DNA of 64,000 nucleotides from Gaoshiqia sediminis (lineage in GTDB: Bacteria; Bacteroidota; Bacteroidia; Bacteroidales; Prolixibacteraceae): the NCBI RefSeq assembly GCF_025907915.1, contig NZ_JAPAAF010000001.1:186001-250000 (forward strand). The letters run 5' to 3'. Numbering within the stretch: position 1 is the stretch's first letter; every line of letters starts with the position of its first letter. Shown here piece after piece: positions 55,665-64,000 of the stretch. Below the pieces are notes generated by a model. The model was not told the origin of the DNA, searched no databases, and was given only the letters and a program-made list of their open reading frames with translations. Both the position numbers and the translations under genes were made by a program.

Positions 55665-56744
55665 ATGAAAAAGCGGGATTTTATAAAATCGTCATTGCTG
55701 GCAGGTATTGGGTTGGCGAGCTTGAAAAACTCGTTGGGGGCCGAATTAAAACATAAACCCCAACCGAATGAATTAAAACATTGGGTGTGGGAAAATCCGA
55801 ATCAAGAGGAGGATGAAAAATCGCTGACAGAGAAATATAAACGTTTTTATGATGCAGGCATTCGTGGAATGTTTTTCGAAAACGACAGCGAAAAGCACTT
55901 TCGCGTGGCTAAAAAAGCCGGACTTGAAGCGCATCGCTGGATGTGGACCATGAACCGGGGCGAAAAGGAATTGCTTGCCGCTCATCCCGATTGGTATGCA
56001 GTTAACCGTAACGGGGATTCATGTGCCACAAAACCTCCCTATGTCAATTATTACCGCTGGCTGTGTCCGTCAAAACCGGAAGTGCTGGCCTATCTCGAAG
56101 AACAGGTTCGGCAAATTCTGGCAACGAACTATGTGGACGGGATTCATCTGGATTATATCCGTTACTGCGATGTAATTTTGCCGGTAAACCTGTGGGAAAA
56201 TTATGGTATCGTGCAGCAACAGGAGTTACCAGAATATGATTTTTGCTATTGCCCGACCTGCCGCTCTGCCTACCTCGAAATGCACGGCACAGATCCGCTT
56301 GACCTGGAATATCCGGATCAAAGTTTATCGTGGCGGCAATTTCGGTACGACCGCATTTCCGGCGTGGTGAACCGTTTGGCCGTGGTTGCAGGCGAATATA
56401 AAAAACCGGTTACTGCGGCGGTTTTTCCAACGCCCGAGGTGGCCCGGCGCATGGTCCGTCAGGACTGGACCAACTGGAACCTCGATGGAGTTTGCCCGAT
56501 GATTTATCATGGCTTTTATCGCGAACAACCTGCCTGGATAGGAGCGGCTGTGGCCGAGGGTGTCCGTTTCCTATGCGGCCGTTTCCCGTTGTACGCGGGC
56601 TTGTTTTTGCCTGATTTTAAATCGGACACAGAACTGACAGAGGGAATTCAGGCGGCTCTGAAAAGCGGGGCAGCTGGTATTTCATTCTTCGGGAAAGTAG
56701 ATGAGAAAGTGCTTGCAGTGCTGTACCGTACTTCCGGAAAATAA
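55665..56744 (+). CDS. Putative glycosyl hydrolase, GHL10/COG1649-like TIM barrel
   Basis: 359-residue exported protein with a Tat- or Sec-type N-terminus (MKKRDFIKSSLLAGIGLASL; only one Arg is present, so the twin-arginine signal is incomplete). The body looks like a TIM-barrel glycosidase-like fold: WMWTMNRGEKELLAAHPDWYAVNRNG, VDGIHLDYIRYCD, and a CYCPTCRSAY cysteine pair near residue 190. The catalytic residues are not certain; Asp in HLDYIRY is a candidate. It sits six bases after the CBM9-like gene, so it probably acts on the same glycan. Confidence 0.7.
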   Translation: MKKRDFIKSSLLAGIGLASLKNSLGAELKHKPQPNELKHWVWENPNQEEDEKSLTEKYKRFYDAGIRGMFFENDSEKHFRVAKKAGLEAHRWMWTMNRGEKELLAAHPDWYAVNRNGDSCATKPPYVNYYRWLCPSKPEVLAYLEEQVRQILATNYVDGIHLDYIRYCDVILPVNLWENYGIVQQQELPEYDFCYCPTCRSAYLEMHGTDPLDLEYPDQSLSWRQFRYDRISGVVNRLAVVAGEYKKPVTAAVFPTPEVARRMVRQDWTNWNLDGVCPMIYHGFYREQPAWIGAAVAEGVRFLCGRFPLYAGLFLPDFKSDTELTEGIQAALKSGAAGISFFGKVDEKVLAVLYRTSGK

Positions 56745-56910
56745 AATTGGTTCTTATCGTACTGAGCAGTGAGTAATTTTTTCTGTTTTGACGTATTAGG
56801 ATAAACGACAGCACAACAGGTTTGCACTATTTTTTTTGACAGAAAGAATCTGGTGGGAGATTGACCGAAACGCCTGTTTTAATTTTTCTCATAACAACAG
56901 AAATTGTGGG

Positions 56911-56924
56911 TGTGTGCGAACACA
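56911..56924 (+). promoter_or_regulatory. LacI-type operator candidate before GH92
   Basis: TGTGTGCGAACACA, one base pair from the perfect palindrome TGTGTGC|GCACACA. It lies 18 bases upstream of the -7 box, where a bound protein would hinder polymerase. Confidence 0.5.
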
Positions 56925-56941
56925 TCTAGGCGTTAAATCTG

Positions 56942-56949
56942 TATCTTTG
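56942..56949 (+). promoter_or_regulatory. -7 promoter box of the GH92-ROK operon
   Basis: TATCTTTG matches TAnnTTTG exactly; the ATG follows after 39 bases. The -33 region overlaps the palindromic operator candidate. Confidence 0.5.
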
Positions 56950-56988
56950 CCTCCGAAAACCAACTTTAAAAAACCGATTGACTTGATT

Positions 56989-59223
56989 ATGAAACAATTA
57001 AAAATTAAAATTGGCTTTGCAGTTGTTTTTGCTGCGGTTTCTTTATTTACCGGATGTAATCCGAAAAAGCAGGCAACAGAAGAAGAGCTGCCGAACCTGA
57101 CGCAATATGTCGATCCGTACATTGGCACCGGCTTTCACGGTCACGTATTTCTGGGAGCCAACGTTCCGTTTGGGGCGGTTCAGCTTGGGCCGACCAACAT
57201 CACACAGGGCTGGGACTGGTGTTCAGGCTATCATTATTCCGATTCAACCCTGATTGGTTTTGCGCACACACACCTGAGTGGAACTGGTATTGGTGATTTG
57301 GGGGATATCCTGTTGATGCCGGTGACTGGAGAATATCAGATTGCCACCGGCTCGCCCGAAAAGCCGGAGGAAGGCTATGTCGCTTTCTACAATCATGACA
57401 ATGAAGTGGTAAAGCCGGGTTACTATGCGGTCGAAATTCCGCGCTACGGCGTGAAGGCCGAATTAACGGCCACCGAACGTACCGGGTTTCACAACTATCA
57501 GTTTTCAGCAGGAACTGATGCCCATGTGTTGATCAATCTGGTTCGTGGAATTGGCTGGGATGCTCCGGTTGAATCGCACATGCGCCTGGAAAACGATACG
57601 CTGCTGACCGGTTATCGTTTTTCTAAAGGTTGGGCCGAGGATCAGCGGATTTATTTTGCTGCTGTATTTTCAAAACCAGTGCAGTCAATCGTTTTGTTCG
57701 ATGATGACAAGAAACAGGATGGTCGGGAACTGGTTGCTCAAAAATTGAAAGCCGACCTGGATTTTGGGGCACTTGCTGATGGGCTGGTACTTGTGAAAGT
57801 CGGGATTTCGCCTGTAAGCAGCGAAAATGCATTAGAGAACCTGCAAATTGAAAACCCGGGCTGGGATTTCGACGCGGTTGTTGCCGAAGCCGGTCGGAAG
57901 TGGAACACCGAGCTGGCTTGTGTTACGGCCAAAAGCTCCGATCCCGAAGTGTTGACCAAATTTTATACGGCCTTGTACCATACCATGATTGCCCCCTCTG
58001 TTTTCCAGGATGTAAATGGCGAATACCGGGGAAGCGACAAAAACATTTACCGCGATACTACCTTTGTTAATTATACTACGTTGTCGCTTTGGGACACCTA
58101 TCGTGCTGCCCACCCGATGTTTACCCTGCTGAAGCCGGAACGGGTGGACGACTTTGTCAATACGATGGTGAAAATTTTCGAGCAGCAGGGCGAATTGCCC
58201 GTTTGGCACCTGATGGGCAACGAAACCTATTGCATGGTCGGCTACAGCGCCGTTCCTGTTGTAGTTGATGCTTACCTGAAGGGATTTAAAGGTTTTGATG
58301 CACAACGGGCTTACGAAGCGGTAAAAAACACGGCCATGGGTGATGGCCGTGGGGTTAGCTATATCAAAGAAAAAGGCTACATGCCAGCTGACTCGGATGT
58401 GGAAACCGTAGCCAAAGGCTTGGAATATGCCATCAGCGATGCCTGCATTGCTCTCATGGCGAAAGATATGGGATTGGAAGAAGATTTCCGCTACTTTGAA
58501 AACAGAGGCCAGAATTACCGCCATTATTACAGCCCGGAGGTTGGATTTATGCGTGGCCGGGTGTCGGATACCGAATGGCGCACTCCCTTTGATCCGTTTA
58601 AAGCACAGCACCGCAACGACGATTTCTGCGAGGGAAACTCGTGGCAATACACCTGGCTGGTTCCCCAGGATGTTGACGGTTTGGTGGAATTGATGGGAGG
58701 ACGTGAAAAGTTCCTGTCCAGGCTGGATGAATTTTTTGTAGCCGAAGGCGACATGGGCGAACATGCTTCCAACGACATTACCGGACTGATTGGACAATAT
58801 GCCCACGGGAACGAGCCCAGCCATCATATTGCTTATTTATACAGTTTGCAGGGCGAGCCCAATAAAACTGCCGACTTGGTGCGTAAAATTATGGATGAGT
58901 TTTACACTACCCGTCCCGATGGGTTGATTGGCAACGAAGATGTTGGCCAGATGTCGGCCTGGTATGTGCTTTCGGCCATGGGCTTTTATCAGGTGCACCC
59001 GGCAAGTGGCGAGTTTGTGTTTGGCAGTCCGGCGCTGGACGAAGCCACCATTCAGCTTCCCGGGGGAAAAACATTTACCGTAAAAGCGTTAAATAACAGC
59101 GCTTATAATAAATATATCAAATCGAAAACGCTCAATGGTCAAGCCTATACGAAGAGTTTCATCACGTATCAGGATTTGATGAAAGGCGGGGAGTTGGTAT
59201 TCGAAATGACGAGCGAAAGATAG
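56989..59223 (+). CDS. GH92 alpha-mannosidase lipoprotein
   Basis: 744-residue calcium-dependent exo-alpha-mannosidase, lipoprotein signal with FTGC (Cys near 23). Motifs: VDPYIGTGFHGHVFLGANVPFGAVQLGP, HTHLSGTGIGDLGDI, SLWDTYRAAHP, the NDITGLIGQYAHGNEPSHH region and GNEDVGQMSAWYVLSAMGFYQ, characteristic of GH92. The ATG at 56989 starts the signal peptide; the longer frame from 56836 runs through the promoter. Its place beside two GH29 genes suggests fucosylated mannose-containing glycans such as N-glycans. Confidence 0.92.
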   Translation: MKQLKIKIGFAVVFAAVSLFTGCNPKKQATEEELPNLTQYVDPYIGTGFHGHVFLGANVPFGAVQLGPTNITQGWDWCSGYHYSDSTLIGFAHTHLSGTGIGDLGDILLMPVTGEYQIATGSPEKPEEGYVAFYNHDNEVVKPGYYAVEIPRYGVKAELTATERTGFHNYQFSAGTDAHVLINLVRGIGWDAPVESHMRLENDTLLTGYRFSKGWAEDQRIYFAAVFSKPVQSIVLFDDDKKQDGRELVAQKLKADLDFGALADGLVLVKVGISPVSSENALENLQIENPGWDFDAVVAEAGRKWNTELACVTAKSSDPEVLTKFYTALYHTMIAPSVFQDVNGEYRGSDKNIYRDTTFVNYTTLSLWDTYRAAHPMFTLLKPERVDDFVNTMVKIFEQQGELPVWHLMGNETYCMVGYSAVPVVVDAYLKGFKGFDAQRAYEAVKNTAMGDGRGVSYIKEKGYMPADSDVETVAKGLEYAISDACIALMAKDMGLEEDFRYFENRGQNYRHYYSPEVGFMRGRVSDTEWRTPFDPFKAQHRNDDFCEGNSWQYTWLVPQDVDGLVELMGGREKFLSRLDEFFVAEGDMGEHASNDITGLIGQYAHGNEPSHHIAYLYSLQGEPNKTADLVRKIMDEFYTTRPDGLIGNEDVGQMSAWYVLSAMGFYQVHPASGEFVFGSPALDEATIQLPGGKTFTVKALNNSAYNKYIKSKTLNGQAYTKSFITYQDLMKGGELVFEMTSER

Positions 59224-59264
59224 TAGTTTAGTTACAGAGATAAGGTTTAATAAATTAAAGGCTG

Positions 59265-60143
59265 ATGTTAGAAGAGAATAGAATTATTGGGATTGATATT
59301 GGCGGTACCAAAATCAGCATGGGAATACTGGTTGACGGGGTTATCGTGAACAGTATCAAGTTGAAAACCCCTGCAGAGGGGACACAGGAAGAAGTAGTGC
59401 AACAAATCATTCACGGAATTGAGAGCCTTCCGGGCTATGAAAAGGCTGTGGGGATTGGCATTGGCGCACCCGGATTGATTGATGAGGAGAACGGCGTTAT
59501 TTTTTCGGTGAACAATATCCCGTCGTGGAAAGAAGTTCACCTGAAAGAGTACCTGACCGATCATTTTAAGATGCCGGTGTACATCACCAACGATGCCAAC
59601 TGTTTTGCCATTGGCGTGAAAACTTACGGCGAAGGACAGCAGTATCGTAATTTGGTTGGTCTGAGCCTAGGTACAGGAGTTGGGGCCGGCATTATTATCG
59701 ACGGCTATTTATACTCCGGACAGGTTGCCTGTGCCGGTGAGTTTGGCGGATTGCCGTATCGTGATTTCGATTTTGAAACCTATTGCAGCGGAAAGTTTTT
59801 CAAGCAGTTTCACAACATCAAAGGCGATAAGGCTTATGCCGCCGCATTGGAAGGTGATGCCCAAAGCCTGGCTATGTTTGAAGAATTGGGCCATCACATT
59901 GGCAACCTGATCAAAACCATGCTTTTTGTGTTGGCGCCACAGGCCGTATTTATTGGTGGGTCGGTGGGCAAATCGTTCCACTTGTGGGAAAAAGCCATGT
60001 GGAAAACGGTAAATACTTTCCCCTACAAAAAGGCTCTGGAGGGATTTGTAATCGACCAAAGCAGAATGTCGAAGATGTCGGTTATCGGTGCGGCCGCCTT
60101 GTTTCACAACCGCTACGAAAAAGACAGAAAAAGTGAAAATTAA
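59265..60143 (+). CDS. ROK-family sugar kinase
   Basis: 292-residue kinase with the ATP-binding opening GIDIGGTKISMGIL, ITNDANCFAIGV, and the GLSLGTGVGAGIIIDG ROK segment. The zinc-binding ROK signature CxCGxxGCxE is missing: after GEFGGLPYRDFDFETYCSGKFF only one Cys is present, unlike glucokinases with the full motif. It follows GH92 by 41 bases and may phosphorylate the released hexose (mannose or N-acetylglucosamine), a guess from context. Confidence 0.85.
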   Translation: MLEENRIIGIDIGGTKISMGILVDGVIVNSIKLKTPAEGTQEEVVQQIIHGIESLPGYEKAVGIGIGAPGLIDEENGVIFSVNNIPSWKEVHLKEYLTDHFKMPVYITNDANCFAIGVKTYGEGQQYRNLVGLSLGTGVGAGIIIDGYLYSGQVACAGEFGGLPYRDFDFETYCSGKFFKQFHNIKGDKAYAAALEGDAQSLAMFEELGHHIGNLIKTMLFVLAPQAVFIGGSVGKSFHLWEKAMWKTVNTFPYKKALEGFVIDQSRMSKMSVIGAAALFHNRYEKDRKSEN

Positions 60144-60196
60144 GTGTGCAGGGTAATGCAGCATTAATTTGCAAGTATAACTTTTACGTTGTCTTG

Positions 60197-60236
60197 AAGG
60201 CCATTCATCGTGTTGTTCACGGGAGTGGCCTTTTTT
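60197..60236 (+). terminator. Terminator of the GH92-ROK operon
   Basis: AAGGCCA/TGGCCTT arms with an inner CGTG-TTGTT-CACG helix and a T-run at 60231-60236. Confidence 0.75.
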
Positions 60237-60251
60237 GATGATTAACTCAGC

Positions 60252-61547
60252 CTAGTTTTTAGGAACGTTAATACGGTACAGGAATTTGTCGCTACGGGAA
60301 AGTATTGAGTTGCGCAGAATGGCAGGCGTGGCTTTAAACGTCCCTTCCAGTTTGTTTTCGGCCACTTTCTCGAATGTTGCACCAGCTTTCAGGATGGTTG
60401 TTTCACCGTTTGTGTTGGTAACGTACAAATTTCCCGAAGCGTAAATTGGCGATATATTAAAGTGGCCTTTCAGCTTTTCTTTCCAGTAAATATTTCCGTT
60501 CATAGGGTTCAGGCAAGTCAGGTTGCCGCGTTCTTCAATCATAAACAACAGGCTGTCCACAATAACCGGCGTTGAGGTTTGCGGAACGTTTTGCTCGGTT
60601 TGCCATACAATGTGCGTGTCGGTTACATCGCCTTTCCCGGTTGGGTCAACAGCAAAAAGGCGGGCGAAATAGGGTCTGCTTTGGGATAGCACCCAGCCCG
60701 AATTGACCAGCACCAGCCCGTTATAATAAACCGGCATACTGACCGGCGAATCTTCACCATAATAAATCCGCCAGTTTTCTTCGCCGGTTTTCGGATTGTA
60801 AGAGATGGCATACAAAGCCCGGTTGGTTATCAGTTGATCCTGTCCGTCAACCTGCACGATGATAGGGGTTTGGTAGGATTTCCGGTAAACCGGGGCTACT
60901 TGTTCATAAGCTTCAGGCGCCGGGCAACCTGCTTGCCACACTGTTTCGCCGGTGTGTTTGTTGAGGGCATAGATGTTTTGGTCATCAGTTCCTTCCAAAT
61001 GGACAATCAGCAAATCCTTGTACAAAAACAGCGAGGAAGCAGGTCCTTGCAGGTGTTCACATTTCAGGTCGGCACGTGTCCATACTGTTTCAAAATTTTT
61101 GGTGTTGATGCAAGCCGTTCCAAATGTTCCGAAATGAACATACACAAAACCTTTTTCGATGCAAGGTGTTGGGGTGGCGTAACTGTTGGTTGAATGAATG
61201 CGTTGGGCCGAGTCGGTGTGAAAAAGTTCGATTTCTTTTTGCAGTTCACCGCTTTCAAAATCGATGCAGACGGCTGAAAACCAGTTGCCGTCTTTATCGG
61301 CACTGGTTAGCCAGATTTGGTTGCCATAAACTACCGGCGACGACCAACCCAGTCCGCGGATGGCCGTTTTCCATCCGACATTTTCCGTTTCGCTCCAGTG
61401 TATTGGTGCTTCTGTGCTGGTTGAAATACCATTAAGTTGACTTCCGCGCAGGTGGGTCCAGTTTTCAGTTTGGGATGAACAGGAATAAAGCAAAAAAAGG
61501 ACAGCAGTAAAAATAAGTAAACGGGTAGGTTTGATCGCTTTTTTCAC
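60252..61547 (-). CDS. PQQ-like beta-propeller lipoprotein
   Basis: 431-residue lipoprotein (lipobox LYSC near 23) made of Trp-containing beta-propeller repeats: WTHLRGSQLNGIS, NVGWKTAIRGLGWSSPVVYGNQIWLTSADKDG, TGETVWQAG and GNIYWKEKLKGHFNISP. It resembles PQQ-binding-like/BamB-type repeat proteins without evident PQQ ligands. Function unknown; its C-terminus faces the ROK gene. No link to the neighbours is visible. Confidence 0.82.
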   Translation of the reverse strand: MKKAIKPTRLLIFTAVLFLLYSCSSQTENWTHLRGSQLNGISTSTEAPIHWSETENVGWKTAIRGLGWSSPVVYGNQIWLTSADKDGNWFSAVCIDFESGELQKEIELFHTDSAQRIHSTNSYATPTPCIEKGFVYVHFGTFGTACINTKNFETVWTRADLKCEHLQGPASSLFLYKDLLIVHLEGTDDQNIYALNKHTGETVWQAGCPAPEAYEQVAPVYRKSYQTPIIVQVDGQDQLITNRALYAISYNPKTGEENWRIYYGEDSPVSMPVYYNGLVLVNSGWVLSQSRPYFARLFAVDPTGKGDVTDTHIVWQTEQNVPQTSTPVIVDSLLFMIEERGNLTCLNPMNGNIYWKEKLKGHFNISPIYASGNLYVTNTNGETTILKAGATFEKVAENKLEGTFKATPAILRNSILSRSDKFLYRINVPKN

Positions 61548-61718
61548 GGTTAGTAGTTTTTTGTTAATGCGATCAATATACTAAGATTCTGAAGAATGTA
61601 CTATTCGTGGACTTAGTAAATTTGGTTGATAAAGAATACCGACATGGTAAATGTCTGGAGTCGGATTTGGAATTTTACAGGTTCAGGAGATAATTTCCCG
61701 GAAGAATGCGGGCAAAAG

Positions 61719-62135
61719 TTAATCTGCAAGTGACGGGTTTTTTAATAAATCCTGTAACGTGGTATTGCTAAAATAATCAATAACGAGTTTGTTTAAATTC
61801 ATCCAAAACCCGACTGTTCTGCAAAACTCTTTCATTTGGCAATTGTACGAGTCGGAACAACAGTCGATAACGCAAATGCCGGGTTCAAAAGCTTTGTGGA
61901 TATCAAGCATCGTAATTTCGGAAGGCTTCCGGGCAAGGATGTAGCCGCTTTTCTTTCCGCGAACGTTGATGATCAGCCCTTCCGATTTCAAGGCATGGAT
62001 AATCTGGTCGAGATATTTCACCGAAATTTGTTGTTTTTCGGCAATATCTTTCTGAAATACTCCGCGCTGGCTGATGTCTGATGCAATTTCCAGCATCGCG
62101 CGCATGCCATATCTGGTTTTGGTGCTGAACCTCAA
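61719..62135 (-). CDS. Rrf2-family regulator, likely Fe-S
   Basis: 138-residue transcription factor with a winged helix (about 1-75, KTRYGMRAMLEIASDISQRGVFQKDIAEKQQISVKYLDQIIHALKSEGLI) and the Fe-S cysteine set C93-X5-C99-X5-C105, with extra Cys at 88 and 92. This is the IscR/NsrR arrangement, so it probably senses Fe-S status, oxygen or nitric oxide. It is encoded eight bases after YceI, apparently last in a three-gene minus-strand unit with the outer-membrane protein. The target is unknown. Confidence 0.9.
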   Translation of the reverse strand: MRFSTKTRYGMRAMLEIASDISQRGVFQKDIAEKQQISVKYLDQIIHALKSEGLIINVRGKKSGYILARKPSEITMLDIHKAFEPGICVIDCCSDSYNCQMKEFCRTVGFWMNLNKLVIDYFSNTTLQDLLKNPSLAD

Positions 62136-62143
62136 TTTTTGGC

Positions 62144-62731
62144 TTATTTTTTCTCGGTTGAAAATAAGATTTTAAAACTAATAAATACTTCGTCCCGTAC
62201 CTTAACGATTCCTAAAAATTTTTTCGGCGGCTCAATTCCAAAATCGGTCAGTAAAACATTCATCTTTCCGTTTAAATACCATTGATCTGCGGCTGTTTTC
62301 TCAATTTCGGAAGTGCAGGTGTATGTGTTTGTGATGCCATTCATCGTTACCCGGATGTTGTGTCTCAGGTTTGACCGGTTCAACAATTCGCCGGTGATTT
62401 GGTGTGATATGGAGATGTTGATTGTGGGGTAATGACTGGCATTGATCAATTCCAGAAAATCATCCAGCATAACCTTGGACTCGGCTTCGATTTCGTTGGC
62501 GGGGATGGAAATTTTCAGGTTCTCGTTCAAAAAACGGTTTGTTTCCGGGAGGGATGTAAAATGGTTTTCGCGATAGGACAGCTGAAACTGGTTTACGTTT
62601 GTTGTTCCACGAATAATTACCTGATCGAAAAGATAGCTTCCCGGCCGGAATTCTCCGGTGGGAGTTACACCCTGGACGCCAAACGTTCCAAGTAGCAAAA
62701 CGATGATCAGATATTTCAACTTCATATGCAA
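62144..62731 (-). CDS. YceI-family lipid-binding-like protein
   Basis: 195-residue periplasmic protein with a signal peptide (KYLIIVLLLGTFGVQG) and the YceI lipocalin-like domain (about 45-195, with EAESKVMLDDFLELINASHYPTINIS and DFGIEPPKKFLGIVKVRDEVFISFKI). YceI proteins bind isoprenoid lipids; a role in redox or envelope stress is likely but not shown here. The start may be Met 1 or the Met two codons later (62725). It is eight bases from Rrf2. Confidence 0.85.
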   Translation of the reverse strand: MHMKLKYLIIVLLLGTFGVQGVTPTGEFRPGSYLFDQVIIRGTTNVNQFQLSYRENHFTSLPETNRFLNENLKISIPANEIEAESKVMLDDFLELINASHYPTINISISHQITGELLNRSNLRHNIRVTMNGITNTYTCTSEIEKTAADQWYLNGKMNVLLTDFGIEPPKKFLGIVKVRDEVFISFKILFSTEKK

Positions 62732-62750
62732 CTATATTTTAACGAATCAA

Positions 62751-62780
62751 AAGGTTACCCGGCATGAACCGGATAACCTT
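62751..62780 (-). terminator. Hairpin after the outer-membrane protein gene
   Basis: AAGGTTACCCGG/CCGGATAACCTT, 12-base arms with one mismatch around CATGAA, followed on the minus strand by TTTTG. It is a likely partial terminator, between the outer-membrane protein and YceI. Confidence 0.65.
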
Positions 62781-62795
62781 CTCTCCTCAAATTAC

Positions 62796-63968
62796 TTAAA
62801 ATGAGATAGCTGCTTCCAGAACAAGACCGTTGAATTTTCCTCCGGCAATTGCTCCGTGAGCCGGGCCGTCATATTTTTGGTCCACATAGTCAAGTTTAAT
62901 CAATACATTGTCGATCATGTACCAGCCACCGCCAATATTGGTGCGGGTAACTTCAGAACCGTCATTGTTGTCAACTTTGTTCAGCCGTGTTCCGGCATAG
63001 AAACTGCCAAAACGATAGATCGCCTGAAGCGCAGTTTGGGTAAAATGCTGGTCGTTACCACTTCTTACGCCTTTCATGTTCTCGTAAATGCCAAATACTT
63101 CCAGTCCTTTGAATTGGACAAAGAGGTTGGCCATGTAGCTGTTCATCTCTGTTTGGTTGGCGCCCGGGCTCCAGCGTCCCGAACGGAAGTTGTCAGATTC
63201 GGCAGTAGCCAGTTGCATCACATTGTAGTACCGGGCCCCTGAGCGGTCGCCATCCCATAAGGTTGATCCGCTGTGGCCTTCGCCAACATGATAGCCGGAA
63301 ACACTTGCGCGAACCCTCAGATCTTCGTTGATATTCGTGTCATACCCTAATTTCCAGTGGAAAACCAGATCCTCACCAATATCGTTGCCCCTTCCGTAGT
63401 TCATGCGTCCGTTATTGGTCCCAACCAGCGCCAGAATGCCATTGTTCCGGTACATCACTTCGAGTCCCGGGTTGTTTGTGAAAGCATCCATGATCCAGTT
63501 TCCAACAAACGGGTTGCTGAATACGGCGGCATTGTTGCTGCGGAAAAAGTGTGCATCGCCATAGTTCGGCATCATCACCCCGGCTTTGATCGTCAGGTAT
63601 TGCATGATGTTGTCAGCAGCCGGAAGAAAAGGTAATTTGTCGATAGTCAGGTATCCGCCTTCCACCCAGGCTTCGTTGTGGTGACGCGACGACATGTAGT
63701 TGTTCATGTACAATTGGATTCCCGGGGCCAAATCGGCGGTCAGGCTTAAATTGGCAGTGGGTAAATTGAAATTGTGTTTCAGGTCGATTAATTCAGTCGG
63801 TGCTTCATGGTCCAGCATTTGAAGTTGCAGCGCGAAATCGGCCCCAACTTTAACTTTTACGTCCTTAAACTCATCGGCCTTAATCTTGGCAGCCTCAAAT
63901 TGTTGCCCAAAAGATGTTATAGAAAGCAATAGAATTGCCAGAATTGCTGTAATTTTTCTCATTGTCAT
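62796..63968 (-). CDS. Porin-like outer-membrane beta-barrel protein
   Basis: 390-residue exported protein with a signal peptide ending SFGQ. The rest alternates in the manner of beta-strands and ends in Phe, as outer-membrane barrels do (LVLEAAISF). Glycine- and aromatic-rich segments such as DDAHFFRSNNAAVFSNPF-like stretches and YYNVMQLATAESDNFRSGRW support a barrel. It is not SusC- or TonB-like. The start is Met 1 or Met 3 (63962). It is probably the first gene of the unit with YceI and Rrf2; no specific substrate is recognised. Confidence 0.7.
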   Translation of the reverse strand: MTMRKITAILAILLLSITSFGQQFEAAKIKADEFKDVKVKVGADFALQLQMLDHEAPTELIDLKHNFNLPTANLSLTADLAPGIQLYMNNYMSSRHHNEAWVEGGYLTIDKLPFLPAADNIMQYLTIKAGVMMPNYGDAHFFRSNNAAVFSNPFVGNWIMDAFTNNPGLEVMYRNNGILALVGTNNGRMNYGRGNDIGEDLVFHWKLGYDTNINEDLRVRASVSGYHVGEGHSGSTLWDGDRSGARYYNVMQLATAESDNFRSGRWSPGANQTEMNSYMANLFVQFKGLEVFGIYENMKGVRSGNDQHFTQTALQAIYRFGSFYAGTRLNKVDNNDGSEVTRTNIGGGWYMIDNVLIKLDYVDQKYDGPAHGAIAGGKFNGLVLEAAISF

Positions 63969-64000
63969 TTAAAATTTGGTTAAAACTTCTCTGTTATTTA

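Noticed and set aside
57832-58827. Open frame of 331 codons opposite GH92
   Set aside because: Antisense to a well-conserved GH92 gene; no independent signal peptide, motif or start context.

Overview
The window reads as chromosomal DNA of a free-living or gut-type Bacteroidota, most like the plant and marine polysaccharide degraders of the order Marinilabiliales; that rank is inferred. The signs are an ECF sigma/FecR/TonB-receptor cassette with an STN domain, many lipoproteins and glycoside hydrolases, a Nudix-type arabinose regulator known from this phylum, and promoters with a TAnnTTTG -7 box and a TTG/TTTG -33 box.

Layout. 1-4.5 kb: pectin backbone enzymes (two CE8 pectinesterases, a CE12 acetylesterase, a GH28 polygalacturonase). 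4.6-7.9 kb: an acyl-CoA synthetase and an MFS exporter on the minus strand. 8.3-14.4 kb: galactose genes (galM divergent from a GntR regulator, galT, galK, sugar/H+ symporter). 14.5-21.1 kb: arabinose genes (Nudix-type AraR, araA, Na+/sugar symporter, araD, araB). The first 21 kb thus pairs pectin backbone attack with catabolism of pectin side-chain sugars. 21.2-22.5 kb: a phosphatase and two identical tRNA-Asp genes. 22.7-28.7 kb: sigma factor, FecR, TonB receptor, second FecR and a DUF4382 lipoprotein, all minus strand. 28.8-32.3 kb: an EamA transporter, an OB-fold membrane protein with flotillin, and an SRPBCC protein.

32.5-40.5 kb is a TetR-controlled YbhFSR-type efflux operon (TolC, HlyD, two ATPases, two permeases). 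It is interrupted twice by small S23/four-helix-bundle genes, each lying between oppositely oriented arrays of degenerate 7-bp repeats that run up to the stop and start codons of the neighbouring genes. This resembles the intervening sequences of some 23S rRNA genes but sits in an mRNA, and is the most unusual structure here. 40.6-51.4 kb holds scattered genes: a plug-like secreted protein, an HU-like protein, YbaK, an Mth938-like protein, PEBP, a frameshifted DUF5916 protein, ABC-F, nitroreductase, an S9 peptidase and an FMN-binding protein. 51.5-60.2 kb is a fucose/mannose glycan cluster (two GH29, a CBM9-like protein, a GHL10-like protein, GH92, ROK) with a shared palindrome before the first gene and before GH92. 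60.2-64 kb, minus strand: a PQQ-like propeller, then Rrf2, YceI and an outer-membrane protein.

All functions are assigned by reading motifs; no database search was run.
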